The notes beneath the pieces were generated by a model. It was not told the origin of the DNA, did no database searches, and worked only from the letters and a program-made list of their open reading frames with translations. The position numbers were made by a program, and so were the translations under genes. A stretch of 64,000 nucleotides of DNA from Marinomonas alcarazii. GTDB lineage: Bacteria > Pseudomonadota > Gammaproteobacteria > Pseudomonadales > Marinomonadaceae. The stretch is taken from positions 270,576 to 334,575 of the forward strand of contig NZ_QKLW01000002.1 in the NCBI RefSeq assembly GCF_003208215.1. Direction: 5' to 3'. Shown here piece by piece: positions 17,889 to 26,218 of this stretch (position 1 is the stretch's first letter; each line of letters opens with the position of its first letter).

Positions 17889-18623
17889 ATGGAAACAATA
17901 CGTGAACATATAGAAGTAATTTCCTATAAAGACACAGACAAGGCTCACTTACATAACCACACTCAAATTGTTTTACCATTGTCTGGACGACTGATATTGG
18001 AAGTGGAAAATACCCAGCAGGCCGTTCAGTTTGGACAGGCTTGCATGATTTCGTCCAATCAAGCCCATACTCACCTAGCCAGAGAAAACAACCATTGTTT
18101 GATACTGAATGCTCTACCCGTTTGGGATGACAGTATTCAAAGCGAACGCAGTTTTGTGGAGCTATCAGCGCAAACAACCGCCTACTTACCCTTCCTAGCC
18201 AGTTTAGCAGCCGAACCCAACAATGAGCTTAAAACTCATCAAGCGTTAAACTTGTTAGAGCACTTACTGCCTATTCCCCAAGAAAAAATAGCAAAAGCCG
18301 ATGCGCGCTTGGCAAAAGCAAAACACCACTTGGATTACCATTTTCAAAATGCCTGGAGTCTTGCTGAACTCGCTGAGTCTGTTCATTTAAGTAGCAGCCA
18401 GCTTTCTGTTCTTTTCAAGCGACACATCGGCATGACACCCAAACAATATCTGCTTCAACGCCGTCTCTGTGAGGCAAAATTGTGGCTAACATCTAGCAAT
18501 AAAAGCCTCGACTACATTGCCGACAAGGTCGGAATAAGCGATGCCAGCGCCCTAGTGCGTCTGTTTATCAAGCACTACAACATCACTCCAGGCCGCTATC
18601 GAAACAGTAAGGCGTCTGCTTAA
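17889..18623 (+). CDS. AraC family transcriptional regulator
   Basis: The 244-residue protein has a cupin-type sensor (about 15-95, with HLHNHTQIVLPLSGRL) and a C-terminal pair of helix-turn-helix motifs (about 140-240, LAELAESVHLSSSQLSVLFK and YIADKVGISDASALVRLFIK). It is divergent from the cupredoxin-DUF3034-globin operon, which is its likely target, and converges with the binding-protein gene, overlapping it by 4 bases. Confidence 0.88.
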   Translation: METIREHIEVISYKDTDKAHLHNHTQIVLPLSGRLILEVENTQQAVQFGQACMISSNQAHTHLARENNHCLILNALPVWDDSIQSERSFVELSAQTTAYLPFLASLAAEPNNELKTHQALNLLEHLLPIPQEKIAKADARLAKAKHHLDYHFQNAWSLAELAESVHLSSSQLSVLFKRHIGMTPKQYLLQRRLCEAKLWLTSSNKSLDYIADKVGISDASALVRLFIKHYNITPGRYRNSKASA

Positions 18624-19684
18624 TCTTCGTCACTAATTTCTAACGCCATTTCCCAGTTACGAATAAAACGCTTCTGCTTTGCGTAATCCCTGCCAACCAA
18701 CAGCTGCTGATCAAGCTCAATAACCCCTGTAGGGCCAGGAGCATTGACAACAAAGGGATCATTTTGGTTGTTTAAATCCGGCCAAATAGGAAACAGCAAG
18801 CCTTGATTTTGCATCATTTTTTGCGAGTTATCCGACAACAAAAAGTCCAAAAACAAACCTGCATCTTCCGCATTAGGCGCGCCTTTCGGAATTAAGGCAG
18901 CACGCATTAGCATCAGGGTATAATCTTTTGGCAAGATCATTTTCAACCTGTCATCATCTTGTGCTCTTTGTGAAGCATAAGACCCCAGCAAGTTATAACC
19001 CAACACCAATTTCCCCGATGCTACATCATCAATAATGTCATGAGTGCAGCAATAAGTTTGTACATCATGGCTACCGAACGCTTCGAGTAAACGTCCCCAA
19101 GTAACATCGGCTTGGCGGGCGTCTTGACTCGCCAACAAATACCCCACACCGCTCTGTCGAATGTCATAAGTTCCTATGCGCTTGGTCATCACCTTTTCAT
19201 TTTGCCGAATTGTCTGCAATAAAGACTGGCGGTCTTCAGGCATCTCTCCCGGAAAAGCATTTTTGTTCACGAGCATAACAATCGGCTCAAGTGAAAAAGC
19301 AAACAACTGGTTGCGCCATTTAAAACTATCAGGCAAACGGTCAGTAAAGCTCGACTGATAACTTTGTGCATAGCCATCGTTGACTAACTTTAAATGCAAG
19401 TCCATCGCACTACTAATAACCAGACTCGCTTTAGGCTTTTTATGTTCCTTAATCGTAAGATGATACAAATCTAAAGTATTAACATCATGATAAGCCACTT
19501 TTATGTAAGGATACTGAGCAACAAATTCATGCAAAATCGGTTCGAACGAGGCCAAATCTAACGCAGAGTTAATATACAAAACACGCGTTGCGGCACTGTT
19601 ACCAAACCAAACCGTTTCTGTCGCCCATGCTTTTCCGACAAACATACTGACAATGAGCATAAAGCCCCAAAAAGCCTGCCTCAT
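18620..19684 (-). CDS. periplasmic solute-binding protein coupled to sensor kinase
   Basis: The 354-residue product has a signal peptide (about 1-21) and the fold of iron-type/extracellular solute-binding proteins (segments VLYINSALDLASFEPIL and LVLGYNLLGSYA). No ABC permease or ATPase is near. Its start codon overlaps the stop of the histidine kinase gene by 4 bases, and it is third in the order response regulator, kinase, binding protein. Known systems with this arrangement use the binding protein to present a ligand to the kinase, so I read it as a sensory accessory rather than a transporter part. Confidence 0.82.
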   Translation of the reverse strand: MRQAFWGFMLIVSMFVGKAWATETVWFGNSAATRVLYINSALDLASFEPILHEFVAQYPYIKVAYHDVNTLDLYHLTIKEHKKPKASLVISSAMDLHLKLVNDGYAQSYQSSFTDRLPDSFKWRNQLFAFSLEPIVMLVNKNAFPGEMPEDRQSLLQTIRQNEKVMTKRIGTYDIRQSGVGYLLASQDARQADVTWGRLLEAFGSHDVQTYCCTHDIIDDVASGKLVLGYNLLGSYASQRAQDDDRLKMILPKDYTLMLMRAALIPKGAPNAEDAGLFLDFLLSDNSQKMMQNQGLLFPIWPDLNNQNDPFVVNAPGPTGVIELDQQLLVGRDYAKQKRFIRNWEMALEISDED

Positions 19685-21174
19685 AAAACACCCTCATGGT
19701 ATTGAAACTTAGCGAAATCCACCTGAAATGTCGTCCCTTTTGGTTCCGTGTCCACTATTTCAATGCGTGCTGAATGATGGTCGACAATGTCTTTTACCAT
19801 CGCCAAACCAACACCACTACCTGCAATGTCATAACGTCCGCGATAAAAACGTTCGAACACACGCTCTTTTTCTAAGTCCGGAATACCGTCACCATAATCA
19901 ATCACCTTAATCCGATAAAAGCGTTCAAACTCACTTACTTGCACGATCACTTCCGTGTCATTTTGTGCGTCCAAAGCACTGTATCGCACCGCATTTTCGA
20001 TGAGGTTTTGCATCATTTGCTGAATAGAAAAAGCATCCCCTAAAATCATCGTTTCTTTCAAATCACAATCAAAAGAAAGACGAACGCCCTTATGCAAAGC
20101 CGTTACCGCCTGCTCCCGACAAGACGCAGTAATAGGCGGCAGCAAATCAATAGGTTCCAATCTGTGTGTTTGCAAACGATGCGAAACCACCGCTTGGTTT
20201 AGTAATAAGGTCACGGTTTGGCTTAAGGCATCGCATTGCTTCACAATATTATCCAATGCCTGATATTGACGCTCAGAAGAATCAAGGTCCGTGGAGTGTG
20301 GATCAGCCGAAGTAATGTCACGGGCATTTTCCGCCAAGGCTTTTAAGCTAGCTAAAGGTGTGCGTAACTGATGCGCCGCATCCGCCGTATAATTTTCTAA
20401 TTGCTCTAAGTTGGTTTGCAATCGAGCCATAAAATGATTAATGGCGACTTTTAAATGGTGGGTTTCTTTTGGAGTATTAATCTCAATGGGCGTGAGATCC
20501 CCCATGGCACGCTCTTCTAATGCTCGCTCGATACGATGCAAAGGTCGCAACACAAGATGACTACCAATAATAATTAAGGTAATGGCCACTAAGGCAATAA
20601 ACACCACGACTTCAACAGCTTTCTGCGTAATAGAAGACGCCATTTCTTCTCTTGATAGTCGAGTCTGCCCTAATACGATACGCACCGTTTTCGCGGTTTC
20701 AGGGTCAGTAAGGTGACGTTGAATCCAAGCAAAACGCACCATTTCACCAGAATATTCTTGGTTATAGAACTGCATTTGATCAAGTACTGGTGGCTGAGGC
20801 GGTTCACTGTTTAAATCTTGATACCCCGTGATAAAGCCCTGCTCAAGGCTCTCTACTTTATAAAATACTCTATCCTCGTCGGCTTGTGCTAACGTAGCAA
20901 AAGCCGACCATGGAATATCGATGCTGACTTCGTTGCGCATTAAGCCAACATTTTCATCCATTTGCAGTAAGGCGCTGCGCAATAAACGGTCGTAAGATAA
21001 ATCGGCTAACTTTTGGCTATAATCAAAAATCAAGTTAATGGCCAAACTGGCAATAACCCCAATCACCAGAAACCCCGTGAGAATAAAACGAAAGCGTAAC
21101 GACGGCGCTTTTCTTAATGCGCTTTGTTCCTCTTCTTCACTGAGGTTTTGGTGATTTAGTGATTTCTGCCACAT
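19681..21174 (-). CDS. sensor histidine kinase, TctE-like
   Basis: From the ATG at 21174 (site AGAGGA 7 bases upstream) the kinase has 497 residues. It shows an N-terminal membrane helix near 30-52, a periplasmic domain to about 185, a second helix, HAMP, and the kinase core: phosphorylated His in DAAHQLRTPLAS, N box LIENAVRYSA, G boxes DYGDGIPD and GSGVGLAMV. It overlaps the response regulator gene by 38 bases. With the adjacent TCT transporter it should sense a tricarboxylate or related carboxylate. Confidence 0.9.
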   Translation of the reverse strand: MWQKSLNHQNLSEEEEQSALRKAPSLRFRFILTGFLVIGVIASLAINLIFDYSQKLADLSYDRLLRSALLQMDENVGLMRNEVSIDIPWSAFATLAQADEDRVFYKVESLEQGFITGYQDLNSEPPQPPVLDQMQFYNQEYSGEMVRFAWIQRHLTDPETAKTVRIVLGQTRLSREEMASSITQKAVEVVVFIALVAITLIIIGSHLVLRPLHRIERALEERAMGDLTPIEINTPKETHHLKVAINHFMARLQTNLEQLENYTADAAHQLRTPLASLKALAENARDITSADPHSTDLDSSERQYQALDNIVKQCDALSQTVTLLLNQAVVSHRLQTHRLEPIDLLPPITASCREQAVTALHKGVRLSFDCDLKETMILGDAFSIQQMMQNLIENAVRYSALDAQNDTEVIVQVSEFERFYRIKVIDYGDGIPDLEKERVFERFYRGRYDIAGSGVGLAMVKDIVDHHSARIEIVDTEPKGTTFQVDFAKFQYHEGVL

Positions 21175-21820
21175 AACCAATTCCTCTTAAGGTATTTATG
21201 GCTAAATCGCCTTTTATCATTTTCTTTCTTAGACGCCCCACATAAAGTTCAATAGCATTCGGGCCTGGCGGTTCGTCAAAGTTAAATAAGTGATCTGTTA
21301 TCTCGTCTTTACTCAACACGCGCCCAAGATGACCTAAAAAGATTTCAAGCAATCGAAATTCTCGGTTAGTAATGGCGGTTAACTCACCGTCGATAAACAC
21401 CTGACGGCTGTCACGATTAACCTGTATGTTGCCGTGTTCGGTGACATTGGCGGCATAACCTTGTTTACGACGCAACAAAGCACGGCAACGGGCTTCAAGC
21501 TCACCGAAGTCAAAAGGCTTAGTTAAATAATCATCCGCCCCTTCATCTAAAAGGCGAATGCGGTCTTCTATTTGATCACGTGCGGTTAAGATTAATATTG
21601 GCGTATCGTCTTCACGCTGGCGCAATTTCTGTAGCAACTGCAACCCAGACAGTCCCGGCAAATTAAGGTCTAGCAAGATCAAATCAACCGATTGGTATTT
21701 GAGTAATTCATCGGCTCGTTTGCCATCGCCTATTAGGTCCACAGCGTGCCCTAAGCTAGTCAACCGCTCACAGATTGCTTGCCCTAATACCTGAGTATCT
21801 TCTACGACTAGAATTCGCAT
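21137..21820 (-). CDS. OmpR/TctD-family response regulator
   Basis: The 227-residue protein has a receiver domain (phosphoacceptor Asp in LILLDLNLPGLSG near residue 51, Lys in DDYLTKPFD) and a winged-helix DNA-binding domain (about 128-222). It starts the two-component operon and is transcribed in the same direction as tctCBA. It probably activates the tctC promoter, where a tandem 11-bp-spaced repeat is visible. Confidence 0.92.
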   Translation of the reverse strand: MRILVVEDTQVLGQAICERLTSLGHAVDLIGDGKRADELLKYQSVDLILLDLNLPGLSGLQLLQKLRQREDDTPILILTARDQIEDRIRLLDEGADDYLTKPFDFGELEARCRALLRRKQGYAANVTEHGNIQVNRDSRQVFIDGELTAITNREFRLLEIFLGHLGRVLSKDEITDHLFNFDEPPGPNAIELYVGRLRKKMIKGDLAINTLRGIGYVAEITKSPKPQ

Positions 21821-21853
21821 AATCTTTTGGCCATCGATTTTATTATTGTAGAA

Positions 21854-21895
21854 ACAACAAAATCCGAGCAGCGGACGCTACTCGAATTTTGTTGT
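21854..21895. terminator. terminator after tctA
   Basis: ACAACAAAAT-cCGAG-cAGC pairs with GCTaCTCGaATTTTGTTGT around a short loop with A/T tracts on both arms. It separates the transporter operon from the two-component operon downstream. Confidence 0.75.
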
Positions 21896-21919
21896 AAATC
21901 ACTAACAGTATTACAGGGC

Positions 21920-23440
21920 TTACACGTCTTTAACAGACTCTTTTGATTTCTTCATTTTAGCACGAACAATCGGGCCGACAATGATAGGTAAAACCAAACC
22001 AAGTATTGCGACTGTCCATAAGCCAATACTCAAACCACTATTGAAAAGCACGCTCCAATCACCGTCAGAAAGCACCAACGCGTGACGCAAACTTTTCTCC
22101 ATTTCTGGCCCAAGCAACATACCTAAAATAATAGGCACTAGAGGAATATCCACCTTACGGAAGATATAACCAGCGACACCGAAGCCAACCATGAAGTACA
22201 AATCCAAGGCACTGTGGCTGACAGAATAAATACCAACAGACGCGATCAAAGTCACAATCGGCATCAGATATTTCGGCGGAATGCTCAGCAATTTAACGAA
22301 GATGCCAACCATTGGAATGTTTAGTAATAGCAACACAAGGTTACCCACAAACATTGCCGCAATAACACCCCAAACAAGATCCGCATTCTGTTGGAACAAC
22401 ATAGGGCCAGGAGAGATGTTTAGAGAAATCAACATCGCCAAAAGAACCGCAGTCGTGCCGCTTCCAGGAACACCCAGCGTTAACATAGGAACAAGTGCAC
22501 CAGACGCCGCGCCATTGTTACCTGCTTCAGGAGCCGCCACACCACGAGGATCGCCTTTACCAAATTCGCCTTTGTCGGATACGCGTTTTTCCAAAGTGTA
22601 GCTAATAAAGCTACCCAAAGAAGCACCCGCGCCTGGCAAAACACCAGCAACAAAACCAAGCACCGCGCCACGCAATGAAGCAGGAAGTACTTTGATGATG
22701 TCTTTCGCAGACAATTTAAGCTTGTTAATAGCCACTTGCTTTAGACCATCACCAGCGTGACGCTCCAAGAAGAACAACAATTCACTGATCGCAAACAAAC
22801 CAACGATGGCAATAATGAAATCAACACCTTCAAACAACTCAAGAGTATTGAAAGTAAAACGCTGTACGCCTGTGGAAATATCAATACCCACTGTCGCTAT
22901 CATTAGGCCAATTGCCGCCGCCATCAAGGTTTTGAATTGGTTTTTACCCGTGATACCACCCAAGGTCGCAAAGGCTAATGCAAACAAAGCGAAGTATTCA
23001 GAAGGACCAAATCTTAGAGCGAATTTCGCTAAGATTGGTGCCAAAATAACCAAACCTATGGTTGCAATAAAACTACCGATAAAAGAAGCAATAGCAGAGA
23101 TAGCCAAGGCTTCAGCCGCTTTACCTTTTACAGCCATTGGATAACCATCTAAACAGGTCATCATGGCAGGCTCGTCACCTGGAATGTTTAAAAGGATAGA
23201 CGAAATACGACCGCCGTACATGGCACCCGCATAAACCGATGTTAATAAGATAAGAGACGACGTTGGAGATAAGCCTAAGCTAAACGCCAATGGGATCAAG
23301 ATTGCCACACCATTTGCAGGGCCAAGACCCGGCAACGCGCCAATCAAAGTACCTAAAATAGCACCGATAACCGCAAACATAATACTTTCCGGCGTTAACG
23401 CCACCGCAAAGCCTTGCATTAATAAGCTCATAGTATCCAT
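21920..23440 (-). CDS. tctA: tripartite tricarboxylate transporter large permease TctA
   Basis: This 506-residue protein has about 12 membrane helices and the two glycine-rich family motifs, GTLIGALPGLGPANGVAILI (about 29-48) and GAVLGFVAGVLPGAGASLGS (about 259-278). TctA is the ion-coupled channel unit of the TCT system, working with TctB and the periplasmic binding protein TctC. It starts 1 base after the tctB stop. The substrate may be citrate or another carboxylate. Confidence 0.95.
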   Translation of the reverse strand: MDTMSLLMQGFAVALTPESIMFAVIGAILGTLIGALPGLGPANGVAILIPLAFSLGLSPTSSLILLTSVYAGAMYGGRISSILLNIPGDEPAMMTCLDGYPMAVKGKAAEALAISAIASFIGSFIATIGLVILAPILAKFALRFGPSEYFALFALAFATLGGITGKNQFKTLMAAAIGLMIATVGIDISTGVQRFTFNTLELFEGVDFIIAIVGLFAISELLFFLERHAGDGLKQVAINKLKLSAKDIIKVLPASLRGAVLGFVAGVLPGAGASLGSFISYTLEKRVSDKGEFGKGDPRGVAAPEAGNNGAASGALVPMLTLGVPGSGTTAVLLAMLISLNISPGPMLFQQNADLVWGVIAAMFVGNLVLLLLNIPMVGIFVKLLSIPPKYLMPIVTLIASVGIYSVSHSALDLYFMVGFGVAGYIFRKVDIPLVPIILGMLLGPEMEKSLRHALVLSDGDWSVLFNSGLSIGLWTVAILGLVLPIIVGPIVRAKMKKSKESVKDV

Positions 23441-23441
23441 A

Positions 23442-23882
23442 TTAAAACTCCAATAGACCTAGAGGCAGTGCTAATTCAAGCACATTATTGAAAAGGAAGA
23501 AGATAACGACAGAGCTTGTCACACCCGTGATAAGACTCTTAACGACACTTGCTCCCATACGCCAGCTCAAGAAGCTCACTACCAACGCTGCCGCAGGCAT
23601 AAACCCAATTGGCTCAATCGCCCATGCAAACGCAAGCATAGAAAGAACGACAACACTCAGCTCAAGTAACATTGGAACAGGCGCCCATGCCTCATCAGGA
23701 TCAGGACGAACAATCATGTAAATAGAACTAATACCTAAAATGATGGATAACATGATAGGGAAAGTTTCTGGTCCGACACTTTCATGCCCACCAAAAGGAA
23801 TTGGAAATTGTGTTGCTTCCCAACCGTAGGCAACGGCAAGAATCAGCATCAGCATGCCAAACACACGATCATTTATACGCAT
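23442..23882 (-). CDS. tctB: tripartite tricarboxylate transporter small permease TctB
   Basis: The 146-residue product has four hydrophobic helices, the expected size and topology for TctB, the small membrane subunit. It lies between tctC and tctA in a same-strand operon. An intercistronic hairpin precedes it, which likely lowers its expression relative to tctC. Confidence 0.9.
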   Translation of the reverse strand: MRINDRVFGMLMLILAVAYGWEATQFPIPFGGHESVGPETFPIMLSIILGISSIYMIVRPDPDEAWAPVPMLLELSVVVLSMLAFAWAIEPIGFMPAAALVVSFLSWRMGASVVKSLITGVTSSVVIFFLFNNVLELALPLGLLEF

Positions 23883-23923
23883 GTCTCTGCTCCATGTATG
23901 TTAATCAAGAGGTGAATAAATAA

Positions 23924-23965
23924 AAAAAGGAGGGGGCTATCTGTAATAACAAATGCCCCTCCCAA
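23924..23965 (-). terminator. intercistronic terminator/attenuator between tctC and tctB
   Basis: On the minus strand GGGAGGGGC pairs with GCCCCCTCC across a 17-base loop and a T7 run follows. It would stop a fraction of transcripts after tctC, giving more binding protein than permease. Confidence 0.75.
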
Positions 23966-23980
23966 AAAAACGGTCTGAGG

Positions 23981-24973
23981 TTATTTAATTAGACCGATGT
24001 CTTGCGATAAGACTTTGATATCTAGAGTTTGGTTTTTTACGAATTGAGTAAACTCAGCACCAGACTTGTGGAATGGCATCAAACCATTTTTTGTCATGAT
24101 GTCTTTCCATTCCTGAGTTGTGTACAACTCATCAATGGTTTTCACCCACCAGTCGTAAGATTCTGAACTTGCATTACCCGGTACGTAAAATCCACGCCAG
24201 TTAGGTGCAACAGAGTCAATCCCCTGCTCCATGGCTGTTGGGATAGAGTCAAACGGTGCTGGCAAACGCTCTTCAGAAAGCACAGCTAGAACGCGTAGGT
24301 CGCCAGAATCCATGAAGCCTTTAACTTCAGAGATATCGCCAGTGAAGGCATCTACGTGACCGCCAACCACTTGAACCAAGGCTTCAGAACCACCACTAAA
24401 GGCTAGGTAACGAACTTTTGGCAAGTTTTCAACGTTGGCTTTTTGCGCCGTCATCAAAACTTTTAAATGATCCCAACCACCAGAAGCACTGCCGCCTGCG
24501 AATTTAACCGAACTTGGGTCTTTCTTAAGCGCGTCAATAACTTGAGTTAGAGAAGTGTATTTTGAATCTTTACCAACGGCGATGATGCCGTAGTCAGCAC
24601 CTAATGTACCAACCCATTTCACTTGGTCAGCATTCATGCCTGGAAATTGGCCTTGAGCAAGGCGAGTTGTCGTTGCTGTACTTGCGGCAACAATAAGGTT
24701 GTCATCTTTGTCACGTTTACTAATCGTATGAGCAAAAGCAACACCGCCACCAGCGCCCGTCATGTTAACGGTCTGTACGTTACCCTTGAAGTAACCTTGG
24801 TCGACTAATACTTTACCAACACTACGGCAAGTAAAGTCCCAACCACCACCTGGGTTAGCAGGAGCGATACACTCTCCGCTACGAGCTGGTTCGTAGGCAG
24901 AAGCCTGTCCAGCAATAGTCAGTGCGACTGCACCAGAAATTAGAACAGACTTCAAAGAAATATTTTTAAGCAT
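23981..24973 (-). CDS. tctC: tripartite tricarboxylate transporter substrate-binding protein TctC (Bug family)
   Basis: The 330-residue protein begins with a Sec signal peptide (to about AGQASA, residue 26) and carries the Bug-family fold, including CIAPANPGGGWDFTCRSVGK for ligand binding and TGAGGGVAFAH. It captures a carboxylate in the periplasm and hands it to TctAB. The ATG follows an AGGAG site. Its promoter region carries a tandem repeat listed next. Confidence 0.93.
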   Translation of the reverse strand: MLKNISLKSVLISGAVALTIAGQASAYEPARSGECIAPANPGGGWDFTCRSVGKVLVDQGYFKGNVQTVNMTGAGGGVAFAHTISKRDKDDNLIVAASTATTTRLAQGQFPGMNADQVKWVGTLGADYGIIAVGKDSKYTSLTQVIDALKKDPSSVKFAGGSASGGWDHLKVLMTAQKANVENLPKVRYLAFSGGSEALVQVVGGHVDAFTGDISEVKGFMDSGDLRVLAVLSEERLPAPFDSIPTAMEQGIDSVAPNWRGFYVPGNASSESYDWWVKTIDELYTTQEWKDIMTKNGLMPFHKSGAEFTQFVKNQTLDIKVLSQDIGLIK

Positions 24974-25070
24974 GGTTATCTCCTGCTTGTTATTTTTTTT
25001 GTTGTTAGCCGATCAAGCTGAGAACATTTACATTTCAATAAGCTCGATTTATTAAACCTTACCTGCCAAA

Positions 25071-25089
25071 CCTGTCACTACCCTGTCAC
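25071..25089. promoter_or_regulatory. tandem CCTGTCAC repeat upstream of tctC
   Basis: CCTGTCAC occurs at 25071-25078 and again at 25082-25089, with an 11-base period that places both copies on one helix face. This suits binding of two OmpR-family response regulator monomers, so TctD-like regulation of tctC is a reasonable guess. Confidence 0.4.
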
Positions 25090-25229
25090 CAATCAACATT
25101 TCTTGCTTATTTATGAGAAAAACAACGTTTTTTACAATTAAAAACACGCTTTTTTGACAATGCCTTTAACACACAAGCAAGGTACTCTATGGCTCAATCA
25201 GACTCGGTTAGGATATAGGAAACCAAAAG

Positions 25230-26174
25230 ATGACAGCGAATTCACCGCACGCCACGCTCATTGGCAGCATCGCCATTTTACTTTGGAGCACCCTTGCGCT
25301 TTTTACCACGCAAGCCAATTTAGTACCGCCATTGCTCTTGCTCACTCTCACTTTTGGCGTAGCCAGCTTATTGTTTTTTATCGTTTATTTAGCAAAAGGC
25401 GAACTAAAATCGTCTTGGGCAAACACACCCAAAAGCGCCATAATCATGGGAGGGCTGGGATTTTATTTTTATCACTTCTGCTATTTTTATGCGTTTCAGC
25501 ATGCGCCACCCGTCGAAGCTGGGCTCATCGCCTATCTTTGGCCTTTGCTGATTGTACTGATGGCAGGCATGACAACAGGTCATTCTTTGTCATGGACGCA
25601 TTTGGTGGGGGCGGTTATTGCTTTTATTGGCACAGGCATCATGCTGCAATCCAAAGGGCAATCGATAGAAGTGGAGAGTAACGCAGCCTACCACTGGACA
25701 GGCTACGCAGCGGCTTTCGCCTGCGCGTTCATTTGGTCGAGCTATTCCGTGGCGAATCGACGCTTTCAAAGCGTGCCTTCCAGCGCCGTTCTTTGGTATT
25801 GCCTCATCACCACCTTATTAGCTGGCGCGTCGCATCTTATGATCGAAGCTCAAAACTGGCAGCCTTCTATAGACTTCCCAGCAAGCACTTGGATTGCCAT
25901 TTTAGGATTGGGACTCGGCCCAGTTGGGGTTGCTTTCTTTTGTTGGGACTTTGGCGTTAAAAAAGGCAACCTGTCATTACTTGGCGTGTTGTCCTACACC
26001 GCCCCCGCCCTATCGACAGCCTGGCTTGGGCTTTTTACCGACGCGCAATTAACAACAGGTCAAATCATCGCTTGCCTGCTAATTACCGCTGGTGCGCTGT
26101 TTGCTAGTTTAATGCGCAATAAAAGAGTGCGGCCAAGCGATGAACATCTTGCCTCACTAGAAATCAACAAGTAA
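25230..26174 (+). CDS. EamA/DMT family transporter
   Basis: The 314-residue protein has ten predicted membrane helices in two EamA repeats. The segment HAPPVEAGLIAYLWPLLIVL (about 90-109) is typical of the YddG-like branch that exports amino acids such as aromatic ones. The substrate here is not known. An AGGA site precedes the ATG. It stands alone before the lipase effector gene. Confidence 0.88.
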   Translation: MTANSPHATLIGSIAILLWSTLALFTTQANLVPPLLLLTLTFGVASLLFFIVYLAKGELKSSWANTPKSAIIMGGLGFYFYHFCYFYAFQHAPPVEAGLIAYLWPLLIVLMAGMTTGHSLSWTHLVGAVIAFIGTGIMLQSKGQSIEVESNAAYHWTGYAAAFACAFIWSSYSVANRRFQSVPSSAVLWYCLITTLLAGASHLMIEAQNWQPSIDFPASTWIAILGLGLGPVGVAFFCWDFGVKKGNLSLLGVLSYTAPALSTAWLGLFTDAQLTTGQIIACLLITAGALFASLMRNKRVRPSDEHLASLEINK

Positions 26175-26218
26175 CATTCGCACTCTTTAATATCACAAAC
26201 AATGACAAGGATTTGTCC

